Below are positions 43,658-54,763 of a stretch of DNA of 64,000 bases, one piece after another. The stretch's first letter is position 1; each line of letters begins with the position of its first letter. The notes beneath the pieces are model-generated. The model was not told where the DNA came from and did no database searches. It saw only the letters and a list, made by a program, of their open reading frames with translations. The position numbers and the translations under genes are program-made. This stretch comes from Undaria pinnatifida (Eukaryota > Sar > Phaeophyceae > Laminariales > Alariaceae), in assembly GCA_012845835.1 (NCBI GenBank), contig JABAKD010000016.1, forward strand, positions 8,694,121 through 8,758,120. The letters run 5' to 3'.

Positions 43658-43833
43658 TTGATTGGTTGAGCTCCTCAAGTGAGGTAACAAACGATTGGTC
43701 TAATTTTTTTTCGGGCATAGCTCGTTTTAGGACAGGGGCATAAGCGCTCGGCCGGGTTACACGAACTCATGCCTTCGAAGGCGTTTTTCGATCGGGTGAG
43801 ACATTGAGCTCCTCATGTTAGGAGCTCAGAAAA
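43658..43833 (+). repeat. foldback-ended repeat family P, copy 3
   Basis: From TTGATTGGTTGAGCTCCTCA to GAGCTCCTCATGTTAGGAGCTC; both ends are hairpins. Diverged relative of copies 1 and 2. Confidence 0.65.
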
Positions 43834-43904
43834 TTCTTATCATCTGCTGGACCCTCTATCTACCGTGGGATGGCTCCTCTATCGCAGAACGCCTCCAGCC
43901 CACC

Positions 43905-45364
43905 CCCCCCGCATTCCACAAAAGCCACGTTGTCGCCCACGTTACGAAAGGTCAGGTAGTTCTCGGGCTCTCAATAAAGCCGCATTTGTTGCTTGTGTTG
44001 CCAAAGGCAAGGGCGCTTCCTCGCGTTTTACGACAATGTCGGCGTAACAGCAATCTTCCTGTTCTGCAACATTCCGCCGTCGTTGTAACTCGTGTATTCT
44101 TAGGGATCAACGAGGCCTCCTACTGTCACCCACGGTTACTACCCCCCGCGTTGATTCACCGACGATCAACGCGGCACCTCGTCGAGAGGAAAGCAGCTAC
44201 CTTCGGTAAAATAATCAACACCTTCGAAAATTGATGTCGTTGTCGGCGTGCCTTGCGCGCAACGACGTGCGGGCGGGCGGGATGGTCTGTTTTTCCCTAC
44301 CGGTTCCTACTTTTTTCGTGCTGTTGTTGGTTCGCTCACGATGGTAGTGGTCTCATTCCACTCTCTCTCTCTCCGAGTATTCACACCCAGGAAGATTTAT
44401 CCAAATCCGGGGACTCAGTTCTTGCGCCCCCGCCTTTGGGTTCCAAGATTACCCACGTGTCTACTGTAGCTTGACCCCTACTTGCTTCGGCATCGATTTT
44501 CTCATGGGAACGCTGCATGGTTGTCTGCGTGCGTATCGAGTTGCGCTGCTTCAGGTATTTTCTGGCGGCACTCCGTAGGCACCGTTGATGTGGCGGGGTA
44601 GCTATTCGGAATGACCGCCCCAGTCGCTGAAAGTTCTTCCCATGACGTCGATGCCACGCCGCTCGGTTGGTTCGACAACACGTCGGATTCGACGACGGTG
44701 GCGGTTGGAGTTAAGTGGCTCGCTTTGGACAAGCCTCGTCTGGGATGCGGACGACCAGCTCAGCCACTCGACCTGAAATTCGCGCACAGGTGCGACTTGC
44801 TGCTACGCTGTAGAGCTCGGCTCTCTCGCTTTGTTGCGATCGCAGTGAACATGAATTGAGTCTACCGAGACGCTGGGCGGATTACGACCGACATGCTGAC
44901 GCCTCTCCCTGCAAGTTCTTCATTCACCCGTACGGGTACGCGGTGAGCATATCGTTCCCGTATGCGACCCAACATTCGGTATTGGAGCTTGCGGAGCTGG
45001 ACTTCAGGGTTTCGAAATGAAGTGATGCCTGCATCACACGAGACGATGAGATACCGTTGTGTCCTCGACACGCCTTCATATATCCTCCAACTCCGAGGAC
45101 ACAACTCTCGCTTTTCCCGCCTTTTGGTTCCAAGACTACCAACCCCAACAACACAACCGGAGCACCTTACCTCTTGCGTCCTGAAGAGGGGAGGCTCGTG
45201 TCCACCGTGTGCCGGAGTGCATTTCTGATGCAAGAGTCTTCAAGAATGCTTGTGGTAGTTTAAATAAAATCTCTGTCTGTAAGCGTCTGCCGCGTGGCAC
45301 CTCTCGTGCGTTTCCGCGACGGGCCAAAGCTGCAGTGGGGCAATCACTTTTGAGGCCGCGTTTT
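43905..45364. other. no gene recognised; a few 52-bp minisatellite units at the left
   Basis: 43,905-44,050 holds units of the CATTCCACAAAAGCCACGTTG...GAAAGGTCAG minisatellite. Beyond that, minus-strand frames at 44,862-45,233 look open but show no recognised motif. The string TTTGGGTTCCAAGATTACC near 44,445 is echoed by TTTTGGTTCCAAGACTACC near 45,121, so an old repeat may be present. Confidence 0.4.
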
Positions 45365-45610
45365 TCAGTGGCTCGGAGTCACTCGCGCGAGCGACCCCCC
45401 TGTTCCTTTTCCGCCATTTTTTTTTTTTTCAATTTTTTCGATATGAACCCGCATTGAAAAGTTAGGCAACGCTTGCGCCAAACAAGGCTGCCTAAAGTGT
45501 TTGCTCAGCAGGGTGCAGAGTGACTCGTGGTACGTATTAATAGTGCCTCAGACCCGGTCGTGAAAAAGGGGGGGGGTATTATCATGCATTAACACCCCCC
45601 CTAGCATACC
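45365..45610 (+). repeat. dispersed repeat family R, copy 2
   Basis: Relative of 11,870-12,110, sharing GTCACTCGCGCGAGCGACCC, TTTTTCGATATGAACCC, GCAGAGTGACTCGTGGTACG and TATTAATAGTGCCTCAGACC. Ends in GCATTAACA followed by C runs. Confidence 0.65.
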
Positions 45611-47559
45611 GTACCCTTTGTCGGCGTCACTCATTCCTTTCCGCCGCTGCGGTATGTTTCGGTGCGACACACAACTAAAAAGGGTGCTGCGTGCGACTCT
45701 TGGTGTGCTAGCCGCGACAGCTACGTACTCGTTGTTAGTGCGTTGATGCTGTACCGGGTCATTCAGCGCAGTGGAGGCGAGCGTCGCGGCGCCGAAAGTT
45801 GTAGTTCCGCTTCGCGCACCTCCTGCACCTCGCGCAACTCGCGTGAACGCTGGCAGATTTCCAATACGTGTTGATTTTGTCGCTTGGGTGATGGTGTTGA
45901 ATTCTTGCATCAATGGCGTTGTTTCGATTTCTCGGAGAAGGGTACCCACTTCTCGTGGTGTGCGCACCCAATTCCTCTCCAAATAGATTATGTCAGATGA
46001 AAGGTATGTTGACTTGTTGTCTGCGCAAGTTAAATTAGTTGTTTGCACTTGCCCGCTGAAAGTATACATTAACTTCAATGGCCCCCCCCCCCCCCCCCTG
46101 TGTTTTCCTTCGTGTAGGGTTGGGCGCCGAGAAGTGTTCTCTCGTTTATTTTCTTTGATTTTTCTTTTTGGCCCTCGCCCCGTCTATCTCAGGGTTCGGG
46201 GCATGAAGATTTCCCGTGCGCCTTGCTGCGCTTATTGTCTTTGTGCCGCCCCCAACTATTTTTTGGGTGTCAGGCGCCAGATGCTTTTCCTACCGATCTA
46301 CCTGGTATATATATCCTTTCATTGTTGTTGTGCTTCTTCGCTCCCCTTTTTCGCCGACTAAGAACGGGGGGTGGCACGTCACTGCATCGTATGGCGCGAC
46401 AAGTAAATTTCCTCTATTATGCCCTTAGCACAGCGAAATTTCTTCCACACACCTCCACTCTATTTCCCGGCCCATGGAAAGCAGCTAGTTGTAGCTTTTT
46501 TGGTACCTGGTATTAGGTATTGTACTTGGTGGTTGTATAGACTATACATCCAGTCAAGCTCTGTCAAGGATATCATCCGGAGAAACAGCGAGACACGAAG
46601 CGGATGACTGGCGTGAGGAGTGAGACGACGTGGAGGCACTTATCAATGGCGTCTTGTGTGATGGTAGATAAGGTAGACTTAAGAGACACGCTTATAACGG
46701 CAGGTGCGCATACCAACGAGTATATGACCGGATCTGTCGCGTTTTCGTTTTGAGTAAATACTATCGTAAAGTTCATTCACGGAGTAGTTAGGTCCACAGC
46801 TTGTTCACCGGTTCTACTCTGCTATGTCAGGATGTCAGAGCAATTTTGTAGAAGACGTTATCTACAAAGCACCAGTTAGCTGCATCATCCGTATCCGCGG
46901 CTGGTTCTATAATAAGCATGTTAAAAATCTACTCTGCTACAGCCCACCATGCTACCGTCAAATTCAAGAGAAGCAAGCAGCCACGACCGGCTGTGTTTTT
47001 ATCGTTCATGAAAAGAAGAGAGTTGTTCGTGTTTTTCTATACAAAATGCCACTCTCCTTGTGATGATGCTACCGGTAGTATTTGGTGGACCCAAGACAAG
47101 CCCCCCCCCGCCCTTGAAACAGCGGGATCTTAACAGAAGTGTCAGGCTACCAGCTGCTATACTTCGAAGTACTTTAACTGCTGTGCCGCTGCTACATTTT
47201 GGCCGTACTTCGAAAATGTACCGGCGGTACATTCTGATCCACATCCGAATATAGGACCAGTACGTAGCCTTATTATGATTACGTCTCAAATCGGGCAGCA
47301 TATTGTGATGTATGTATGTTTACAAGCACAGGTATATGAGAGTTATTCCACGGGGGGAGGGATCCGGGTACCGCGTCTATATTAATATTGTATTACTTGT
47401 GTCCGTTGGGTGCGTGTGCTCGTAGTATCTTGGTTTACCATGGAGATGTCCGTGTAACAACGCTGTTTAGAGCGTGTACTGACAGAAGAGTACTAAATAA
47501 TTGTGACCCCCAACGACGCGTGCTGCTGCGATATTGAGGTGCACCACGTTTTTTTCTTC
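45611..47559. other. no gene recognised
   Basis: No supported gene. TACCTGGTA sites at 46,299 and 46,504; a C18 run at 46,081. Confidence 0.4.
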
Positions 47560-47780
47560 AAGGTTCCTCAATTTGGGAGCTTAAGACCTCTTCTAAAAAC
47601 TGTATTGGAGAAAAAAAAATGACTGATACATACCGGATGACAAAATCCCACGGCCTAGCTAGGTACAGGACGAGAATCATGCAAAAAAATGACGTATTTC
47701 CGACGATTTTGGGTTAAGGAGCGTCTTTAGTCGTTCAGAAAACATTTCACACGAAAACTGCTACCTCTGTCGTTGTAGCA
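47560..47780 (+). repeat. dispersed repeat family Q, copy 2
   Basis: Diverged copy of 43,366-43,620: AGGTTCCTCAATTTGGGAG, AAAAACTGTATTGG, AAAAAATGACGTATTTCCGACGA and CGTTCAGAAAACA. Confidence 0.5.
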
Positions 47781-50700
47781 TGCGGCCGAGGTGCATCATG
47801 TATTATATATAGCTAACTGTATCATGAGCGAGGAGGGGGGTGGGCGATCGATGTTCACTCATCATGTTGCCACAAATGATGAGTGCTCAGTCTGAAGACC
47901 CCCGCGTCTGTACGTAACACCGCCGCCCCAGTTCTATTTCATTCAAGTGTAATCCCCTTACACAAGAGGGAGGGCGCACGGGGGGTGAATGAAGGAGGTG
48001 GTATCAAAAACACCAAACAGCATAGACTACATGTACTTCTCGCGCATATATATACACCTCCTACAGCATGTATATCCTTGCAGTAAACAAACAGGGGCAA
48101 TAAAACAGCGATCAGTTATTTTTACCCAGGTATGATTGATACCGGTATTAATCGTACCTCGCACTGCTCGTACTGCTAGCTGTCTTTTGTGGCTGTTCGG
48201 GCTAATAACGCAACGGCCTAATATGCCCTTACGACTGCTGCTGTACTGGATTACTACCAAGTAACGGGAGCCACCAGCGGCGATGGCCGGCCTAGCACAT
48301 CACGTTCGTTCATAACGCATACCCACACACATATTATATGAATCCACATATATTATAAAAATTAAAATACACTCCAGCTGTGAGATCGAAGATATATATA
48401 TCCACATATACATAGAGGTACCCACGAGTACCACTAGAAGGAGCGAAGTACAAATGGTCGGCAGATGGTGATCCGCATAAATAAATATCCGAGAAATTTC
48501 CATCTTTTTTTGTAAGGTCTACCAAGCGTAGTACTAAAAAGCTGGATAAATACTCAAACTCACAACAGAGTAGTATATTACAAAGTGTACCAACAACGCA
48601 GCTTGCAAAGATGAGTATTCGGCGAACTCACGGCTGACGCCCTTATAAATATATTTTGTATAAAATGGGAGGTTATAAAAACTTTTAAATCGTCAATATA
48701 TAATAACACCGTTACTCGCATTGGATGTTATTATATGAAAGTCAGGTCTATTTAATAATAGGGTTGGCAATTATTACCCATGAAACGGGCTTGATTTGAT
48801 GTTTGATTACTTTTTTTTTAATGTTTTTTTACTTGATTATGATGATAATAATCATGATTGATTATTCTATTAGTTGTGTATGCCTTATTTTATACGTAAT
48901 GGTACCGGTACTAAAATTTAGGGAAAATTTAATAGCATTTATTTGTTGTGCACAAGTATGGCATTCTAAAGTTCATACACAATATTCATGTTTGTATAGC
49001 ATTTTAGTACAAAATACTAAAAAAGAGCACAAAAAAATACTAAAAACCATACCACCAGTACCTGGTACACTTTATTTGTATGGCGTTTGAGTATCCCATA
49101 CATTTGTACACTCCAGATGCACTACGAGGTAATAATAAACAAGCAGGTTGATTTATCATAAAAATACAGAAATAATCACACGAAAACTTGATTATTTATA
49201 AAAATTATGATTTTTTGTATTACTTACCAATGCCTACTCAGGTCACTCAGCCGGAACAATCCCAGCCCACCCAAAGCCGACAGCCACATCCACAGCCCAC
49301 AGCCTACCTACCACCTCACTCGCCCACAGCAGCCCTCTGCCCCTCTCGCCCGCTACCCTCCTTGTACAACAGAAGGCCCTCAACATGCAGGCTAGCCAGG
49401 CGAACGAAGTGAGTCCTGCGTTCTCTCTCGCAGCCTGTCGTCGTGTGGTGGTTTGATGTTCGAGTCCCTTTGTTATGTGTGTCTTGTACCAGGTACGAGG
49501 TATATCTGTTGTGGCGACACAACTGTTTCTCAGCTGTCAATGGATCGAATATACCCGATACCGTGACGATCTCGAGGCGACTCGCTCAGACGCACGTTGT
49601 TGGTGGCATCAGGACCCATTGTGCGTGCCGCCACAGCTGCCGACTGGGAGCGACGGCATGACTCGCTCGGAGAATCGGCCAACAAACAGCAGTATTATAG
49701 TAGTACCAGGTATCTGTTGGTGCCCCTTTGGCTTTCACGCAAGCAAGAAGCTTGAGCGATATAGAACAATAATTAACACTCTTTTCCTGTGAATGCCATT
49801 TTGGTCTCATGTCAACAGCAAGTCTCCCATCGAACGATTCTCTCCCTGTGCTTGGCTGGGGATGAGCTTTAGCGAAAGCTAGAGCCTAGGATACTGCCTC
49901 CACACCACTAGGGCCACCATAACGAGTCCATTGCTGCGCGTTGTCGTCGGTGGTGTTGGGTTTGGCCTACTACGCAGAACTACGGATTCTGCTCCGATTT
50001 GCTGGCCACCGCCAGGCACGGGGTGGCGGAATAGGTGGCGGGATATCAACCAGAGACATACACGACACAAAAATCCCCAGACGAAACATTCAAGATCGTT
50101 TAGAGTTTTACTCAAAGCATCGTCCCCACTGCGCTCTGGGCTGTACGAGAACTTGCTGCTGTAAGGGGATTGGTGCCAGCTTCTGTGGCTTTGGTGTACG
50201 TACACAACCCGACCCAACCGAGGGCTGCGTTACCCGTTACCATGTTGTTGGTGCAGTTGCCATCATTATATTATCCGTTGTGTTTATACTGGTATGCGCT
50301 GTTGTTGCTGTTGTTGGTTGTTGTAGCAGTCGACCGTCTTGACGGAAGTGCTTTTTTTGTCAGTTTATTTTTTGCCTGTTTCTGTGTTCAGTTTTGGTTG
50401 TCTACGAGTACCTCGTACTCGTATTTCGGTTGGACACACACCTTGCAAAGAAAGACGATGAGTCTCGACGAAATCTTCGATCTCACACAGCTCTACGGGC
50501 GTCGTATAGTCTATCTTTAATTTTTCATGAAAAATAGTTTGGTGGGCCTTCGCTCACCCGGAGACATTTCTGTGATTTTTGTACGTATGATACAGCGATT
50601 AGAGAACTACTTCGTATTTTATACTGCGAGCATTTTCTTGCGACTGGCAACTGGACTCTCGGTCCTCGGGTTTCCTCTTGTTTCAAGAAGTAACTAGACT

Positions 50701-51504
50701 ACGCAACGCAACTACATAAAAATACAAGTACGTAAAGTAACCTTTGCGTTTGTATGCATACATATACCAGATATTCTGCACTCTGTACTGCTTGTAGTAG
50801 AGCAGCAGTATCACATGTAGCTTACGAGCCACCAGGTATCATATATCAATAGTACCACACCGCGAAGTACCCAGCCCTATTGCCTATGGCTGCAAACGAA
50901 GGTTTGCTTGCCGTCGTAGCCTGCTTGATAAGTATTATTAATAGTAGTAGTACAGAGTACCCACAGGTGTAGTACCGATACTCGCCTCGCTCTCGGTCGT
51001 GATCCGTATTATATGAGTCGATTTCGCTCTGGTCGGCAATGGTAGGGATCGTTATTATTATTAGTATAGGAACATTAACATTAACACGTTAATGGTCCTT
51101 ACATTTCCATCAAGAGTGTTACGCAAGGTCGAAGATTTTACAATTACTACTATACTATCATCATATTACTGCTGCTGCTGCCTGTTTCCTGTTTCAGTAG
51201 GTCAGACGTTATGGAAAAACGAATCTCGATCTTCTCGTGTCGTCACGTAATCATTAGTAAGAGTTTGCCATTTTCTGATGATGTGGTTGTTGTTCCTGTC
51301 TCCCTGATGATAGTGGTTTTTGAAGCGCCTCGCCATTTTATTGTGTGCCGTTCTTTTTCTTGGCTGTTTCTTAAGGTCGATATACTCTCATTTTTCCATA
51401 TTTACATGTTTTCATACCAACCAACACCTGGTATTTTATAAAACTGAAACTCATTTTGAATACGTCAACAGCTGGCCGCCCCGCTGGTCTAGTGGTTAGT
51501 CTAA
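47781..51504. other. no gene recognised; AT-rich island at 48.3-49.2 kb
   Basis: No supported gene. 48,300-49,230 is clearly AT-rich compared with the rest of the window, with TA dinucleotide and poly(A/T) tracts. TACCWGGTA occurs at 49,059, 49,487 and 49,704. Just before the solo LTR, CCCGCTGGTCTAGTGGTTAG (51,479-51,498) contains a perfect pol III A-box pattern as in tRNA 5' ends. Confidence 0.4.
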
Positions 51505-51588
51505 TGTTATAAGGCTTAGTTTGGGTAAGCTATTGGTTAACCTTTTGCAAGATGTCAAACGGACTAATACCCTACTAATTCCTCAACA
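51505..51588 (+). repeat. solo LTR of the TRIM family
   Basis: 84 bp from TGTTATAAGGCTTAGTTTGG to CTCAACA, near-identical to the 3' repeat of the TRIM at 32,936-33,309. No second repeat lies nearby. The flanks CTAA and TTAA are a possible duplication with one mismatch. It lies directly after a tRNA-like A-box. Confidence 0.85.
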
Positions 51589-53526
51589 TTAACGCCATTA
51601 CAACTGGAAATCCGCGTATGGGGGGCAATTTACTTGGAATTAGTATAGGGTGTAGGGAGGGGTCTAGGGGCTCTGAACGGGTTAACCGCGAACGCTAAGA
51701 AGGTTGGAGTCAGGGGTTCAAAATATCGGTGTGGAGAATTTCACTGCCGAGAGCGCTTTATTATAGCGTACCAGGTACCAGGTACAGGGGTAGTGGGTAA
51801 GCACAATTCGACGTGAATCGACGAGGGGAAAACGTGCTGAATTTTTCGATAAAAACGAAGGCGTGTATCGTAGTGGGGAGGAGGGAGAACGGGCTGCTTA
51901 ATGACCCACCCCGGGTCTGAGTTACGTCTTGCCTTGGGAGGGGGAAGGAAAAAGAAAAAGCGCGAAGATGAACAAATGGGATGAGCAAAAAAACAACAAA
52001 GAAAACACATCATCAGCAGTAAGCTCGATCAATTAATGGTTCGATACTCATCCTCGCAAGCTGCGTGGTACACCGGTCGCGCGTTTTTACAAGAGATGTA
52101 TTCTCTACAGGTATCAAGAATCGTAGTATCCTTTGAGAACGCCCCCCGTGGAACATACCAGGTACCCGGTGCACATTTTTGGTGGAAAAGAACACCCCGG
52201 AGCGTTTTCAGAGGTAGGGAGGTGATGTTTCCGCAGAGCAAAAATATTCCGGAGCGAAAATTCTCCCGGGGTATTGGTCTGTTGTTGTTCTGTTCGGGGC
52301 ACCTACCGGACACACACAGACACGTTTCCGCATATCTCTCTCGCTGCAACCCACCATGCCTATACAACATCTGCGACAAAGCATTCAAGGAGCAGAAGAT
52401 GGGTAATTGGGGAGCCTTGTGCCGTTCGCGGCCGCGGGGTGAAACCCCTCCGACGTCAAAACGGGTCGGGCGACGAGAGTACCGAGGTGGTGCTGGATCT
52501 AATTAAAGTTGACGGAAAAGGTTTTTGTCCAAAAAATAACATCAACAGCAGCGACAACAATGTTACCGGAACAAATTCCTTGGACTTTTATGTGAACGCC
52601 CCGTGGGGCAACACCAAAACTAACAGAAAAAAGAACACCCCGGGGCGAAGTCAGACATAAGGGGGCGGAAAATAAAACAGGAACAAGAAGAAACATTTCC
52701 CCGAAGCGTTCAAGATTTTGGTCTTGACCGGCGGTGTGTTCTTTTCTTTGGGGGAGGGGCGTTATCAAACGACATTACGGTAGTTTTTAAGACACTGAGC
52801 TGGAAGGAGGCACCTTTGCGACAATCCCAAATTGCCATTATGATATGGATAAAGTATAGAAAGCGCTAAGTGCCTTGCGACTTCTTTCTCGATATTCCAA
52901 AATTAACATGGAGGATAAGGTGCAGAAAACGGGGAGTGCCGTGTGACCCGCATTTTTTTGTTTTTGTTTGCGAATGTGGTGTTTTTTCTGTGTTTGCGGA
53001 AGTGTATAACTTCGAAGCTGTTCTATCAAAAATATAAAAAGGCATTTATTTCGTGGAAAATCTGCTTGGCAATCTGCGCACATAGTCTAGACTTACCTGG
53101 TAGCCTGTTGCGAAGTCGTTGCTTTTGTTGACGCGTACATGTTCACAGAGACTTTAGGTTGATTTTTTAATTTTTGCCGTGCGATAGAAGATACATCGCC
53201 ACCGCCCTTTACAATCGTCCTGTTTACTCTCTGGAATTGTCGCCTGGGGGAGGGGGCGCCAAATCACCGGCAGGACTTTTCTTATTCATAAGAGTAGGTT
53301 TTTGTATCTTAGCAAGCATCGAAGAACACGCTCAACCGATCTATCGCACGCCACGTACACAGTATTATTAGTAGTTTGCGAAGCTGCGTGTTTATGCACC
53401 GTGCAACATCCCGAAGTATTATTCATGCTATTCATACGTAAGGTTGCAGTTTTGCAGTCACGTCCAGTTGTATCGACCAATTATATTATCCCCTTGAATG
53501 TACACGAGTGCGGATTACGGAGCTGT
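51589..53526. other. no gene recognised
   Basis: No supported gene. 51,600-51,690 holds a copy of the short ACAACTGNAAA...ACTTGGAATTAGTATAGG element, inverted at about 54,475-54,565. TACCAGGTACCAGGTAC at 51,769 and TACCAGGTA at 52,156. Confidence 0.4.
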
Positions 53527-53609
<83 letters not shown>

Positions 53610-53634
53610 GCTATTGTTGTTGCTATTATTGTTG
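53527..53634 (+). repeat. (TTG)n microsatellite
   Basis: Uninterrupted TTG repeats from 53,527 to 53,610 (28 units), then an imperfect part with CTA interruptions to 53,634. The open frames across it (poly-Leu, poly-Val, poly-Thr) are artefacts of the repeat. Confidence 0.97.
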
Positions 53635-54763
53635 TACCCGACGATAACACGTTGACGCCATATAGCAAACCAATTGTGTACAACTCAAAAAAAAAAAAAA
53701 TGACAGTCCTGTGGGGCTGTACAGCAGCGTTCGAATGAGCTGTCGCTCAGGCTGAAAGTCCTCGGCATCGCCTCGGTAGCCAGCATCTAAAGAAATCACA
53801 ATAGAGCCAGCGTATATCGCTTTTTGCGCCCACCCGAAGGCATGAGATGGAGCATGACCGTTCTGACGAGCTCCTCTCACAGGGCTGGCCAAGGGGTTCC
53901 GCAGGATCATTTCGGTTCTCTGATACACCACATGGTTCTGGAGATAACGCTTGGTTCTCATTTTAGGCTCCGTTCCCATTTTTCTGAAAACTCTGTTCAT
54001 TCAGCACCCAGGGCGTTTTGTGTTTTTCGTTTGTTCACGTATAATTCGTTACCCTACCTGGTACCTTCCACCAGTCTAGATCAATCAGTACCAGGCATTT
54101 TCTATTTTTCGCAACAACCTATCAATCGCGCGTGGTCTGGGGCTAACGGCATTTTTCGAAGTATGATAGGCTCAGACGGTATAATATAAATGGGGGAAAT
54201 CCTCCGACTTGAACTTGATATATTTCCTCACGGGTTTCCATAAAATGTCTCTGGTGATGACAGTCCCACAGATACGCAGTGAAGCAGGGCGAACACACCT
54301 TAAGAGTTGAAGCTTTGAGGCCCTTTCAGAAGCGAGGTCGCCTATCATGCAGCAGTAGCATAATTCAGTTAGCTGCTACCCGGTATTTTTTTGTGGGTTT
54401 TCGATTGAACGCCGTAATTTGTTGCATCATCTCATTATTCATTTACGATAGCACAAAATGGAATTCTGAAGGTCTCTTAACCCCTTTAGAGCCCCCGAAC
54501 CCCTCTCTATACTAAATCCAAGTAGTTTTGTCCCCAAAAACGGGTTTGCAGTTGTAAAGGGGTTAAGGTTGGTGCTACAGGTCTCTCGACCGGTCGTAGT
54601 ACAGAGCATAGCTCAACCATTTCTCGGATATGTGGCAAGCTCCATTAACATTCCAAACGCGATTTGATGGATACCTATTTACCCGCCCACCCACTCACCC
54701 ACCCCTTGCGCCACACGGTCCTTTCTTCGACCTTGCCCCCCCCCTGCCCTACCGTATCCTCAG
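53635..54763. other. no gene recognised; 5' region of the PLAC8 gene
   Basis: A first exon of the PLAC8 gene should lie here because its first visible exon starts at a pyrimidine-rich acceptor, but I cannot identify one. TACCTGGTACC at 54,055. An inverted copy of the 90-bp element of 51.6 kb lies at 54,475-54,565. Confidence 0.35.

Noticed and set aside
44862..45233. 123-codon minus-strand open frame with RKLQYRMLGRIRERYAHR
   Set aside because: Looks protein-like, but I cannot place it in any family and the flanking frames do not continue it.
53302..53738. Poly-Leu, poly-Val and poly-Thr proteins
   Set aside because: Translations of the (TTG)n microsatellite.
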